A DNA stretch of 64,000 nt from Sipunculus nudus (taxonomy: Eukaryota; Annelida; Sipuncula; Golfingiida; Sipunculidae): NCBI GenBank assembly GCA_026874595.1, contig CM049312.1, positions 23,617,956 to 23,681,955 of the forward strand. Reading direction: 5' to 3'. Below, piece after piece: positions 38,108 through 50,162 of this stretch; the first letter of the stretch is position 1, and each line of letters begins with the position of its first letter. Made by a program: the position numbers and the translations under genes. The notes beneath the pieces are model-generated. The model was not told the origin of the DNA. It saw only the letters and a program-made list of their open reading frames with translations, and did no database searches.

Positions 38108-39700
38108 CCCAAACTGCTTGTTTGTTTAAATATCTAACACACGCTTTGCTGAATCTCCACAATCCATTCCAAATAAATGCAGGAAAAAACGGTACTTGCC
38201 TTTAAAGATCACGTAAAAGAACCTCTTTTTCACCTTTCACGTGATGTGAAACAATATGCATACTTTGCAAAACGATAGCCAGATGGATAGCATAATTTAA
38301 TACTAAAAGTCATATGACTCAAATCACTTAATCGAGATTGGTTTCACATAAAGTTGTGGAATGGATTTATGCATACAAATTTCTTCTTGAAATGCTCGGT
38401 TCACTTACGTCATCTATAATTTGATCATGTCCATCAGATTCTGAATTGTTACAATCAATCAAAATGAATGAAAAGTCGTTTGCAAGTTCAATGGTGCATC
38501 TGGTATTTGTTGTCTTTAAGAGTTTCCCTTGCATTGCATCTGCTTTATTCTTGATTATACTTACGCAAAACTGCCCCTGATTATATTTCTCTTGCTATTC
38601 GAGCTTTTTGTAGAATACTCTCGAGATGTCAAGCCAAGAAGCTTTCTGCATGTATCATCGACGGTCCGTATAAAATTAATACAGTTCGATGCAAACCTTT
38701 GAATCTATGCCTATCGAAGCATGTTTGGAATTTATCTATTTTTTCACCATATATCGTATTTTGCAGACTATTTGGCAAACACACGCCAAAATATATTTAG
38801 GAATCTGTCCAAAGTCAACGTGCGCAAAAAGGAATTTCAAGGTTATCCGATGTATTTATTATAGTACTTTTGACTGAATTGTTACTAAAAACGGAGTACG
38901 GTTCGTATAATCTTTTCTTTTGGTCAAATTATGAATACTTACAGGAATATACCCAAATAATGTACATTATTTATTTCATGATCTAATTTAAAGCATGTGC
39001 TCAGAAACTTCGAAAGTCTGACTGTTCAAGGGCTCATAATCAGGTGTTCAATCCGTAGCTAAAAACTATTAGTATGGCCGATGTTCATTATTAAAAGGAT
39101 TTCAGGAGCTGTACGTGGTTATGGTGCCGTCCCTGTTTATTTTAGACCATATGAAAGGACGGTGGACAAGGACCTATTGCCACAATTCAGAATAAGGGAA
39201 AGTCAGCTGATAAAGATAAAATGGCTGATCAACCGGCACACTCAACCAAAGGAATAAACAAAAGAAATTAACCTATCCTCACAATTGAGTTTTATTCTGG
39301 TATGAGCATTATAACATAAGGTGTATACCCAACATATTCATTTACATAGCCTAGTCACATTCTATCATGAGCCTTGATAGATTTTATTCCTTATTGTTTA
39401 AATGGCACTATAATATAAATATATACTAGAGGAAAGCAGCGTTAACAATCTTTACATTAAATTTATCACAGACTCCATTTGATTACAAGAGGTTATGTGG
39501 CTATAGATAGATCAATACACAATAACATTATTATCTTGAAGGAATATCATTTAAGTCATGCTTAACAGTTTATATAATTTATACTTTCATGTCCACTTTA
39601 ACTGAAGTCCATATCAGTTACTGATATATGGTAGTCCTAAGATCAAGTATATGTTTTGAACCAAATAGTTATATAAATATTTAGCCCCCAAGCAGATGTC
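35716..39700. other. Intergenic DNA between the solo LTR region and the transporter gene
   Basis: About 4 kb with no recognisable exon, apart from the (TA)n run at 38,051-38,106. The short open frames (36,082-36,273; 36,256-36,606 minus; 36,712-36,960; 37,145-37,360; 37,838-38,035; 38,689-38,877) lack family motifs. A 5' exon or promoter of the transporter could lie here, but I cannot place one. Confidence 0.45.
38051..38106. repeat. (TA)n microsatellite
   Basis: 56 bp of uninterrupted TA alternation. Confidence 0.95.
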
Positions 39701-39725
39701 AGCCGTTTAATAGAACGAGTCAGAA

Positions 39726-41627
39726 ATGGAGGTACGGGCTCTGCATCCACTGGACTGGACTCTATTTGGTCTGCTTCTTGTCGTGTCTATTGGTATCGGG
39801 TTATACCATGCTTTCACTGGAGGACGCCAGAGAACAACAAAGGAGTTTCTTTTGGCAGACAGACAACTCAAAGTCATCCCAACAGCGATGTCAATGTTTG
39901 TCTCAACTATATCCGCCATATACATTATAGGACAGACAGCAGAGTTCTACCTTTACGGGGCGCAAATGTATATCGGCGTTGCAGGGTCGGTGATATCCCA
40001 TATTCTCAGTTCACTCATTTTCGTTCCACTTTTCTACAAGCTGAAGCTAACCAGCGGATACCAGTATTTGAACCGCCGTTACGAGTCTGACAGATTGAGA
40101 CTGATATGTGTCATTCTCAGTATTGCCCTTAACGGTTTACATAATGGTCTGGCCTTGTATGCACCTTCAACGGCAATAGAAGCAGTGACCGGATTCCCGT
40201 GGTGGGCAAGTCTCATTCTTACAGGTACAGTCAGTACATTCTACACAATGCTTGGTGGAATGAGAGCCGTGATATGGACCGATGTATTTCAGGCGTGCAT
40301 CATGTTTGCGGGTTTGATTGCGGTGATGGTACTTGGAACAATCCGTGTCGGTGGTGTGCACACTGTCTTTGAGTTTGCCCGAAACGGCGGACGACTTGTA
40401 TTCTTTGATTTTAACCCAGACCCCACAGTGCGCGTAACCTTCTGGTCAGCGGTCGGTGGAAGGCTTCTCCTAGGGATGGCTGCATTAGCTGCTGGTCAAG
40501 CGAATATACAACGGTATTGTGCCTTGCCAACACTTACCAAAGCCCGTCTGTCACTGATTGCCAACATTCCATTCATTATTTTTATGGGAACCACCGTATT
40601 CTATTTGGGGTTGGTGATGTACGCGTATTTCACATATATTGGCTGTGACCCTCTGAGATCGGGAGCCATATCAAGGTCAAACCAGTTACTCCCATATTTC
40701 GTGGTACGGGTGCTCAACTACAATGGTTTAACAGGTTTATTTCTTTCGGTGATGTTTGCTGCCGCCCTCAGTACTTCTTCGTCCAATTTAACTTCCCAGT
40801 CAGCTCTCTGCTGGAAGGACATCATTGAACCACGGATAGGAAAGATTGCTGAACACAAAAAGGCAATGGTAACCAAACTTCTTGTGCTTATATTTGGAGT
40901 AATGGCCATCGGCATTGGCGTTTTAGGACACGTTCTTCCTGGACACATAATGGAAGTATCACAAAGGGCAGTTGGTGCCCTAGGCGGCCCACTGATAGGT
41001 GTGTTTATGCTGGCTGCTTTCTTCCCTTGTGCCAACGCTGCTGGGGCAGTTGCAGGAGTCCTGTGTTCTCTTATCCTGGTCATATGGATCAACGTAGGAT
41101 GGTACATAACTAGACCACATCGGGCTTTTTTAGAAACAACAGTAACCAATTGTTCAATTCCTCTGAACACCACCGTACTTCCAGTACCTACAGACCCGCC
41201 TGCCTGGACAATATTCCCTCTTTACCGCATCTCATTCCTGTGGATTACGTCCCTTGCGGCTGTTACCTGCATCATTGTTGGACTTGTGGTTTCTTGGCCC
41301 TTTGGAGGATCAAGCAGGTGGTCTCGAGATGCGAGACTCCTTATTCCGATATCCAACTATTGTTGCTTCTTTTTACCAAAGTCAGTCCGTCGTTTCCTTT
41401 GGTGTGGAGTTGACCATGAGAAAAGACCATCCGGGGAAATCAATCTAGATGAGGAACAGGAGGAAAAAGCATCAGATTCTAGAAGAGTAAAGGAACAAGG
41501 AGAAGGGGCTGTTGTGGCACAACCAGAACTTGGTGCGGTAGAGGAGCCGACCAAAGGCGGAATTAAGCGACGTGTCTACGAAAATGAAGGTTTTATACAG
41601 TTCTCAACAGAGATCACTAAACTCTGA
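39726..41627 (+). CDS. SMCT-type sodium-coupled monocarboxylate transporter (SLC5A8/SLC5A12-like), single exon
   Basis: Intact 633-codon reading frame; vertebrate SLC5A8 and SLC5A12 are about 610-620 residues. SLC5 proteins have 13 membrane spans and move small monocarboxylates (lactate, pyruvate, butyrate, nicotinate) with sodium across the plasma membrane. Visible landmarks: N-terminal WTLFGLLLVVSIGIGLY (11-27); GGMRAVIWTDVFQ (177-189), typical of the family; AAALSTSSSNLTSQS (345-359), the TM8 stretch whose Ser/Thr residues form the Na2 site in SLC5 relatives; glycosylation sequons NCS (475) and NTT (481) in the loop before the last span (about 502-524); a long charged tail (560-633) ending TKL, which fits a PDZ ligand. 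The start is supported by in-frame TAA TAG at 39,708-39,713 and G at -3 and +4. It has no introns, unlike vertebrate orthologues, which suggests descent from a retrocopy. Substrate is not predictable from sequence. Confidence 0.93.
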   Translation: MEVRALHPLDWTLFGLLLVVSIGIGLYHAFTGGRQRTTKEFLLADRQLKVIPTAMSMFVSTISAIYIIGQTAEFYLYGAQMYIGVAGSVISHILSSLIFVPLFYKLKLTSGYQYLNRRYESDRLRLICVILSIALNGLHNGLALYAPSTAIEAVTGFPWWASLILTGTVSTFYTMLGGMRAVIWTDVFQACIMFAGLIAVMVLGTIRVGGVHTVFEFARNGGRLVFFDFNPDPTVRVTFWSAVGGRLLLGMAALAAGQANIQRYCALPTLTKARLSLIANIPFIIFMGTTVFYLGLVMYAYFTYIGCDPLRSGAISRSNQLLPYFVVRVLNYNGLTGLFLSVMFAAALSTSSSNLTSQSALCWKDIIEPRIGKIAEHKKAMVTKLLVLIFGVMAIGIGVLGHVLPGHIMEVSQRAVGALGGPLIGVFMLAAFFPCANAAGAVAGVLCSLILVIWINVGWYITRPHRAFLETTVTNCSIPLNTTVLPVPTDPPAWTIFPLYRISFLWITSLAAVTCIIVGLVVSWPFGGSSRWSRDARLLIPISNYCCFFLPKSVRRFLWCGVDHEKRPSGEINLDEEQEEKASDSRRVKEQGEGAVVAQPELGAVEEPTKGGIKRRVYENEGFIQFSTEITKL

Positions 41628-41658
41628 CAAATGGCATAAAAGATGCCCTATTCTTAAA

Positions 41659-41664
41659 AATAAA
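41659..41664 (+). terminator. Proximal polyadenylation signal AATAAA
   Basis: Canonical hexamer 32 bp after the transporter stop codon. A second one lies at 41,879-41,884. Which is used is unknown. Confidence 0.45.
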
Positions 41665-41878
41665 TGATTCGCTTGGCAGTGATTACCTAAAACTCTTTTT
41701 AAAAGATCAATTTACTACCACCGAATGGTGGATTGTTTATATATATTCTTGTTTGATCTTTACTATTTTCTGATCCTGTATAACTGTTCCATTTTCACAA
41801 CGAAAGGAAGTATATAAAATTAAGGATTTATCTAAATTGTGTTCAGTTTAAGTATTTAAGACTATTGCACGCAATGTC

Positions 41879-41884
41879 AATAAA
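41879..41884 (+). terminator. Distal polyadenylation signal AATAAA
   Basis: Canonical hexamer about 250 bp after the transporter stop, followed by an AT-rich stretch. It would give a 3' UTR of about 270 nt. Confidence 0.4.
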
Positions 41885-42984
41885 CTTTATATAACAGAAT
41901 CTAACGCAATAAGTGACTAGGTAAGGTACAAAAATACATGAACGTTGGATCCTTAACTCTTAATTATAAAATATGCATGAATAAATATGTATTATTTCCC
42001 TATTTGTCTATCGTTCTGGTGATAGGAAAAAACACTTGGAATATTGTAAACAGTTGCATTTAGAATAGATATACAAAACACCAAAACGTGTTACATGGAA
42101 AATAGCTTTTTATCAGGTATTTTCTGTTTCAGGTCTTTGGAGAATAAATAACCGTTAAAAACATGGATAGAATGCATACCTGAATAGATATCCCACTCTA
42201 AGTCATTAATCACATGATATGATTAAGTGCCGTTGCAGATTATGTAACCAATCACGGTTGAATTGCAATGTATTTATTAGTGCATTTGCATTTAATAATT
42301 TTAATCGCATTTGCAGTTGATAACTTTAATCACATTTGCATTTAAATGCGATGAGTCGCATTTGAAAGCGAAACCTGGTATGTAATGTGTAGCTCATAAT
42401 TTTTCTTCTTTTTTTTTAAAGTGTGTTGGGTGCGTAAACACCACTTTTTGCAGCGATAAGTTGTCTGATTTTGTATATAGGCTTCCTTTATATGGTAAAT
42501 CATGATAATCACAAGTAGTTGGTTAGGGTAACAGTTTAACAATGGTTCTGCCAGGGATGAAACGTGTCAGTGGGTCAGCTGAGAAAAAGACGTGTTGAAT
42601 CTTGCTTTATCTTGCTTATGGACAATGCCTAGGATTAACGTGTAATATGTCTGCTTTAATAAACCTAAGTGTTTATGCATGTGCTCCTTACTATGTTCAC
42701 TCACACACTCAAACACTTAGATCCTCGTTCTTCTGTGAAAGATCGTAATGAATACCTTATCAGACATTTACTAATGTTGAAAAAAACCACAATGAAAAAA
42801 AAAAACAAGGTTATATGAGCTATTACAAGTGACCCATGGGTCATGACGCTCAGCTGACTGGGAAGAGATTTGCAAAAGGAAATTTTATCATCTGAATGGT
42901 AGTATATACCCATTCAACTGAAGCATCAAACAGATTAAACCAACAGGCCAAGAATGTGTCTGTATTTATATATCTCGAAAATAG
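41885..42984. other. Intergenic DNA with octamer motifs and a hairpin
   Basis: Two ATTTGCAT octamers (near 42,284 and 42,334) lie within a TTTAATCRCATTTGCA repeat. A perfect hairpin follows at 42,344-42,363 (AAATGCGA-TGAG-TCGCATTT). TGACCCATGGGTCA, a 14-bp palindrome, sits near 42,831. No gene recognised. Confidence 0.5.
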
Positions 42985-44345
42985 AGAAAAACTGCATAAA
43001 CTTTAAAAAAATACAGGTGGCTCCTTGCACCAGTCTGCAGAAACTAATAAAAACACTTAATTTTCAATATCCATGCAAAGAATCATGGTGATCTCTGCAT
43101 TAGTAGTTCAGATACTTCAGCTTTTGTATCCAATTTTCCATTATTCTAAGGGATACTTCGGAGTCCTATAGCTTGAAGGATATGGGTAACAGAGACCTAA
43201 TTTCAGGTTTCCACAGGCACTTTTCATGGGCGTCCTTGCATGACAAGAATGAAGATTCTAGGTCCAGTTGTTACAATTTTGGCCACGTTAACAGATGACA
43301 GCATCCTTAAAGGTCTAAAAAATAGAGAGAAAAAAATTCGAAAAATTGAATAAAATATGTTGCACCACCAGTCTGCAGAAACTGATTACACACTCCATAA
43401 TCAATATCCATGAAAAGAATCATGGTGATCTCTGCATTATTTGTTCAGATACTTCAGCTTTTGTATCAAATTTTTCATTATTCTGGGGGGTATTTTGGAG
43501 CCATACAGCTTAAAGGATATGGGCAACAGAGACATAATTTCAGGTTTCCATGGAGACTTTCCATGGGTCTCCCTGTGTGTCAAGAATTAAGATTCTAGGT
43601 CCAGTTGTGATGATTTGTACCCTGTTAACAGATGTTCATATCTTTAAAGGTCTCAAAAATAGAGAAAAAAATTCGTAAAAATCGAAAAATGCAGGTGGTG
43701 CCACCAGTCTGCAGGAACCGATGGAACACCTCTTGATCAATATGTATGCCAAAAATCATGACCATCAGTTTTGTAGTTATTGAGATGTTGCAGTTTGTTT
43801 TTATCAAATTTGCCATTATTCTGGGGGTAATTGGGAACCCCATAGCTCATAGGATATGGGTAACAGATACCTAATTTCTGGTTTCCATGGAGACTTTTAA
43901 AAGGTCTCTCAGTGTGTCAAGAATGAAGATTCTGGGTCCAGTCTTTACGATTTGTGCCCTGTTACCAGATGTTCACATTTTAAAAAGGTCTCAAAAATAG
44001 AGAAAAAAAAAATCGTAAAAAAATCGAAAAATATAGGTGGCGCCACCAGTCTGCAGGAACTGATGGAACATCTCATGATCAATATGTATGCAAAAAATCA
44101 TGACCATCAGTGATGTAGTTAATGAGATATTGAAGTTTTTGTATGAAATTTTTGACTATTCTGGGGGGGGGGTACTTTGGGGCCCCATAGCTCAAAGAAT
44201 ATGGGTAACAGAGACCTAATTTCTGGTTTCCAAGGAGATTTTTAATGGACCTCTCAGAATGCCAAGTTACAAGATTCTAGGTCCAGCGGTTACGATTTGT
44301 GCCCAGTTAACGGACAGACGCCCGGACAGCCAGACGGACAAAGAG
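42985..44345 (+). repeat. Four tandem units of about 340 bp, part of an interspersed element
   Basis: CACCAGTCTGCAG recurs at about 43,028, 43,367, 43,702 and 44,044 (spacing 339, 335 and 342 bp). Each unit goes on through ATCATGRYSATC, a TTCTGGGGGG-type run, GGATATGGGTAACAGA and GATTCTAGGTCCAG. The units are diverged, so this is old. Unit 4 carries the perfect palindrome GGTGGCGCCACC at 44,037-44,048. It runs directly into a GACGGACA tail. No open frame spans a unit. Confidence 0.85.
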
Positions 44346-44392
44346 TGATTGCTAAAGCTCAGAGGACTTACAGTCAGCTTCATGAGCTAAAA
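44309..44392 (+). mobile_element. Tail of an interspersed repeat (GGACAGACG run and TCAGCTTCATGAGCTAAAA)
   Basis: CGGACAGACGCCCGGACAGC leads to TTACAGTCAGCTTCATGAGC and TAAAAAC. The same order, with a longer GGAC run and TATAGTCAGCTGAGCTAAAAA, occurs at 62,735-62,857. Similar ends are common in bivalve interspersed repeats. The full element is not defined. Confidence 0.55.
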
Positions 44393-44545
44393 ACTGGTCA
44401 TAAAGCCTGGTTTTATGGCCGGGGAGCTGCAGAGCTATTTTATAGTTAGTTTCACCTCAGGAATTGCATTATTTAAACTTCTTTTCTTTTGTGTCTGCGT
44501 GAAGCATGTCACACTTAAGTCAGAGCCTGTCAGGTATACGACATC

Positions 44546-44687
44546 CAGAGGCGGATCCGGGGGTCGGAGTTAAGGCCTGAGCCCCCCCCCCCCCCCCCTC
44601 CCGTTTTTTTTCCGGGGCCTGGGAACGCTTTTTAGGATTTGTCATTAGTCCTGAGTTGGACCACTCCTTTTCCTAGATCCGCCCCTG
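44546..44687. mobile_element. 142-bp MITE with 13-bp inverted ends and 5-bp target duplication
   Basis: Left end CAGAGGCGGATCC, right end (complement) CAGGGGCGGATCT: 11 of 13 match. ACATC stands directly outside both ends (44,541-44,545 and 44,688-44,692), a clean target duplication. The core has a C-rich run at 44,582-44,598. It is non-autonomous, with no coding capacity. The CAG start recalls hAT ends, but the 5-bp duplication does not fit the usual 8 bp, so the superfamily is open. Confidence 0.8.
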
Positions 44688-44692
44688 ACATC

Positions 44693-47600
44693 TTGATGTT
44701 TTATCATATGAGGAGTCTTGTTATAATAAATAACATCTCATGGTAGAGCTCCAATTATTCGGTTTGATAATTTTCATGAAAAGTGAACCCAAGCTTTAAA
44801 ATTGTAATGGTTTGGCACCCGTTTTGGTATTCTCGAACTACTAGTCCACTCAGGTATATAATCAATTACTGAATATATGCGATAAATTTCCATGGTGTTT
44901 GGTGTGTTAGAAAACCACTCCGTCTACACTGACGATATATAGTCAAGGGCTATCACATTTTACTGCTGTCCTATACCCATCTGATTAAGGGAACATTAAA
45001 CAAATAGGTAGCCTGAGTGTAAAGATCTATGGCACATTGATCCACTTTATCTGCTCAGCAAGGATAACCTTTAATGTGAACAGGGGCTTGAAACTATAAA
45101 CACAGTGATTTATAAACAATATAGCGTCAATGGTAACACGTGCGCTCAACTAATGTAAACTGATTTATAAATATTCAGGATTAATCACTTTATAAATGAT
45201 GAATAATTAACTGTCTTATTTTATGGTGAAGAGTGCTTGTAGTTTGTACAATGACCTCCCCTTTACCTGTTGATGATTCAAGCGGTGCTTTTACGCCAGG
45301 CCATAAATGATGTGCGACAAACGTACCATGAAGGCAAAATTCACTTATATGGCAAAATGCTGTTTCGCATTCACCGAGTTTAGAGGGAATACACACTACC
45401 TGAAATTCTTTGAAACTATTTTGGGAATTCTCTGGTGTTAACTATTTTTTTTGGGGGGGGGGGGGATGGGGATGGGTTGGGTGCTGAAGTAAAGTAGTTA
45501 ACTTTGGAATACCCTTATTTTTTTTTTGTAAACATACATGTGTATTTTTCTCCTGTTAATTGTTAATCAGACTATGCAGGAGTTCAGCGGCTGGGTCAAA
45601 ATACAGGGCAAACCCGGACATAGCAATGTCAGAGGTGGTTTGGGAGCACAGCTCACAAAGAAAGAGAATTGTGCAAATGAAATAAAATGTGTATGTTTTA
45701 TTGATGACTGATGTTTCTGAGAGAATTGCATGACGGTGACTGATATGCCGCATTCCGCTCCAACTGTGGCCCGGATGTAGGAAGCAGGTCCACATGACGG
45801 TGACCGCGTTTGACATGTATCGCAGTAGGTAGGCCCTGTAGAACCTGTCTCCGGATAATTAAGCATTTACAAGATTTTACGGTTAACGGGGCAAACCAAT
45901 TAAGGCAGCAGGGATGTCTAAATACCTACTGATGTCGGTGATCTTTATGCCTCCGAAAGGAGTATATGTATTCAAATATGTTCGTGTGTGAATGCGTGTG
46001 CTTGTTCGCATCAAAGCACACGCAAGCATGACCGGATCTCATTAAATTTTTCAGAGCATTTCGCAAATGGGCCAAGAAAATGGACTGGATTTTGGCGTGG
46101 ATCAGCCTCATGATCCGGGTCCAGGAAGGACCACAAATGTTACGTCACTTATACAAGAATGAACCTGTGAATATGAACCGTTTAGATGAATGCAAACACG
46201 GGTTGAGGGAACTTCTGCACGAATGAACCTGGGCCGAATAATAGAATGCAAATACTAGACTGAGGAACGCCCACATGGTGGAGGCCGGCCTTTCTGAGAA
46301 TGCATACTTCTGGTTTTCAAATGAATCTTCTCTGCTTAAAATGTAATTTTGAGGATTCCTAGGCCTCTGAAGAAACCGTTCTTATATATATGACGGATAA
46401 CTCAGTCCTTCGATGTAAGCACATAAATATATTTCAGTTTGGTTCAGGGCATTCAGGACTTGCTAAGACGGATGACGTGTTAGCAAAATCTGCGACGAAA
46501 CACGGGCGCTTGATTTCCCTACAGGTTAACCATGACAAATATGGTTTGTCAGGTCAAATATTATGGTAATAATGTAAAATGACCGATTTAAAACCTATTA
46601 GCATAAATACATGAATTACCCCCCCCCCCACACACACACATATACACACTTTCTGAAGAAATGCACGAGCTTGCACCAGGTAACTGCCTATATAGCGGAC
46701 CTAAGTCAATGATCATATTTGAGGGAAGGAAATGTGGTCTTTTAGACGGTCACCTGTTACGTTACACTAGACCATTGCTTCAATTGTTCTTTTCACGTTA
46801 CAGAAACAACTAGCCCGATTTATCGGACTCTGTCATACGCAGAGGCAAAATGGAGCTAACGTTTCAGCTGCTATACCTTTTAACTGCTATACCTTTTAGC
46901 TGCTATAACATTTCGCGTATTCCACAATACAAATTACCAGCCACGCTAACAGGTAACACCACGGGACTTCACTGGTTGAAGGGCAGGGTGTCAGGATAAA
47001 GAGCATTAATTATTGGTGTGACATATAAGGACAACATATGTTTGTGGGATGGCCTCGGATTACAGCCAATCATCAGAAAAACTGGTTAAAGGGACATACT
47101 CAGGAGCAATGTTATGCTATATTCTTTCACACTATCAGTTCATTTTTGCATTACACTAAAGTTCCCCAGCAAAACCATCCCAGTACAAAGTCTCAGTACC
47201 TCGCAAATGGCTGTTTAAGACCTTGTTATGGTTCTGCATGTTGGTAAACACAGTTCACGCGTGTCAGTTTTCCATATCAAAGCGGCGTGACCTTAGTGAG
47301 CCACCACAGGCGATGTTTCAGCCAGGGGAACATGTATTACATTTTTTGGCCAAGTCAGGACATCTCCTGACTGACACGTGTTGTGACCAGGCGATACACG
47401 AACTGTGTTTATGTTGACACCTGTGATCGCGCCCATTCCATTGCTTTTAACATTGGTTTACAAGAGTGAGTGAACTATCAGGGCAATATTTTGGCTGGTA
47501 CATTTTTATTTGAAAGAGAAGAAGCTATTTTTTTGTGTTAATTCAACATGCTTGATAGGTGATTGGGCCCCTTTAATAGTCCCAGGTGGGGTACTGTTTG

Positions 47601-48215
47601 GAAAGATCAAGGTAATCTGTTGCTCTGACATCAGTAAGAATTTGTACAAAAGTTCAACCTGTCAGGTACGTAACCAGCACAACAAACGTCTCTCTCAGGT
47701 GACTCATTATCTGTTCTGGGAAAATATTTGCTAGGTTTAAGTGTTGTCAAAAATCAGACTCAAGCAATATTTGGTACCGGTAAGTCACTATGGTGACCAT
47801 TACCAGGTAAAAAACATTCATAAAGGGTATCATAAGGGGAAATATGTAAGACTGCCTATAAAGTTTCAAACAAAGGTTTCTCATCTGAAATAGATCCATT
47901 TATGGTGTCTAAGTGCACAAATAAACCACCACCAGATCTTTATATGAAAACAACAACATTTATTATCAAATGAAATCATACTGGTGAACACCGCAACAAA
48001 TCATGCATCTTACATAAACAATCACTGTACATGTATCCCCCTTACTTTAATAATGACAACTGAGTGTGCACAGATGACTAACATTCAACATTAACATGAC
48101 CAGCAGTCTTTAATAAGATCTAACATTTAATGAACAAAAAATGTAAATTTTGAGTATTTATAATTATTACTATATTTAATTATTACAACATACAAAAGTA
48201 TAAAATACAACCATA
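44693..48215. other. Intergenic DNA
   Basis: Contains a G-run near 45,455-45,466 and a C-run at 46,620-46,629 followed by CACACACA. Two overlapping minus-strand frames of 86-99 codons (45,556-45,866) show no domain. An 18-bp motif with GCTGCTATACCTTTT is repeated near 46,866-46,910. No gene recognised. Confidence 0.45.
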
Positions 48216-48220
48216 CTCAG

Positions 48221-48397
48221 AGATATTAATTAATACACTATATAATTTGACCAAAGTACTGAAATATGTGTAGTTAAGATATCAACTAATACACCAAATA
48301 ATTTGACCAATGTACTGAAATACATGTAGTTAAGATATTAACTAATACACCAAATAATTTGACCAACATACTGAAATACATGTAGTTAAGATATTAA
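48221..48397 (+). repeat. Three tandem copies of a 56-57-bp AT-rich repeat
   Basis: Each copy reads AGATATYAACTAATACACC, then AAATAATTTGACCAA, a variable base pair, TACTGAAATACATGTAGTTA. Copies 2 and 3 are almost identical and copy 1 is more diverged. Confidence 0.85.
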
Positions 48398-49847
48398 CTT
48401 CTGTTCATTACAAAAACCTAAAGACACAGGAACAACTGAAAGAAAGGATCGTATTTTGAAAAACTGCAATATGTATCTTCACTTCTGTAATCAGTTGCAA
48501 ACGGGCCATAGCACTTTGCTGAATTGCTGACACATTACAAAAGGCTGCAGGACATATTTCAGGCATGGGATTTATTTTAGACAAAGTCTAATTCTTCAAA
48601 TTGCCAAAGGCTGGACAACTTCACAATTTGACAAAAAGTCACTGGATTTAAAATCTTATTTGTTATCGAATTATAATCACCTCTTCTCCAGTGATTAGAA
48701 AAAGTTTTGATACACTCACATACTCACATTCAAGATAAGTTTAATATGTTGGTTTTTTGTTTTAATTTTATGGCAAGATATCATGAGATGTACAGTTTCC
48801 AAACACTTTTATGATACAGCAAAAACAGGAACATTGAGGGTATAAAGAATTTAGAAAGCAGGTATGAGTGAAATTTAATGATTGTACAGAAAGTGTTATT
48901 GTTGATCTGCATACAGAGGTATTTTAGGTATCATTTACAAATTCTGTTCTTTTAACAGTCAAAATATGACTTAAAGATGCATACAAAATAAGCACTTGCA
49001 AACGGCATTTCCATAATGTGCAGCAAGTAAGTTCCTTCATGATCAATAAGCACACAAAAATTTATAATAATCTATCCATAACTAATTCAGATTCTGCGTG
49101 TGAAGTCTGAACTTCTGAGATATAATGATTTTTAAAGCAGCTGAGCCAAAGAACAGGATACAAGACAAAATAATAACTATGTAGCTTAGAAAATCTGTCT
49201 AACATGGCAAGGAAAGTGAATTCTATTGATTCATTATTTTCACATCAGCCACATCTGTAAGTGGACTAAAAATTAACCAATCTTTAGATATTGTTTTAAG
49301 AAATTTGTGCGAATTTTCAGAATTAATTACTGTTGGGTTAACACACAATAAGGCATGGCCTCTGTTTTGTTCATTTAATGGCTGATGCATCCTTGTCAAT
49401 GTATGAATCATACTATATAGCGTCATAGGCCACGCTATGTTTTATGATAGTACTGGCTAATCTGCTAATTGGTTTGATATGATACAAATAAATATTTGTG
49501 CAGCTGTTCATTAACCATAAACATTATCAATTATACAGGCATTCATAAACATGCATAGAAATATCAAATACAGATATATCAGAGAAAAACAAAACATTTA
49601 TGAAGATTTAATTAACATGTCTAACATGCAAATGCAGGGCAATACATATGATATGCATATTCATACTATCAATACAAAAAAAAAACATATGACACAGTAC
49701 ATGTTACTTCTGTGAATCTAGGCCCAACCCAGGGGATCATTTCTGAAAAAAAAAGCAATATATAATATATATTGTTAGTAATAAAAAAAAATTCTTTTCA
49801 TTACAAATATTCCTTATTGATGAAATCATCTAAACACACCTTAAATT

Positions 49848-49915
<68 letters not shown>

Positions 49916-50104
49916 AATTTTGAACTAATAAATACAAATCTAGAAATCACTAATATACATTGAATGTATTAAATATATCTTGTAATAACATAATATACAC
50001 TAAATTTAATATAATCTAAATGCTCCTTGTGATTACATATATGTACTATCGGGTATATATTTAACCTGTAATCTAAATACTCTTCTAATTATACTTGAAC
50101 ACGA
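48398..50104. other. AT-rich DNA downstream of the AIFM3-like gene
   Basis: No exon recognised. It may include part of the AIFM3-like 3' UTR, since it lies just past the stop codon on the minus strand, but I cannot place a 3' end with confidence. It contains the (AC)n(TA)n run at 49,848-49,912. Confidence 0.4.
49848..49912. repeat. (AC)n(TA)n microsatellite
   Basis: ACACACACACAC at 49,848-49,860 followed by AT alternation to 49,912. Confidence 0.95.
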
Positions 50105-50110
50105 TTTATT
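50105..50110 (-). terminator. Candidate polyadenylation signal of the AIFM3-like gene
   Basis: AATAAA on the minus strand (TTTATT on plus), about 53 bp past the stop codon at 50,163. Others exist further down, so its use is uncertain. Confidence 0.3.
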
Positions 50111-50162
50111 ATATAAATAATCTGAAAAAAATCTAGTGTGATTAGAGTACACAAAGAACAAC

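Noticed and set aside
45556-45866. Two overlapping minus-strand frames of 86 and 99 codons
   Set aside because: They overlap in different frames without motifs, so at most one could be real and neither has support.
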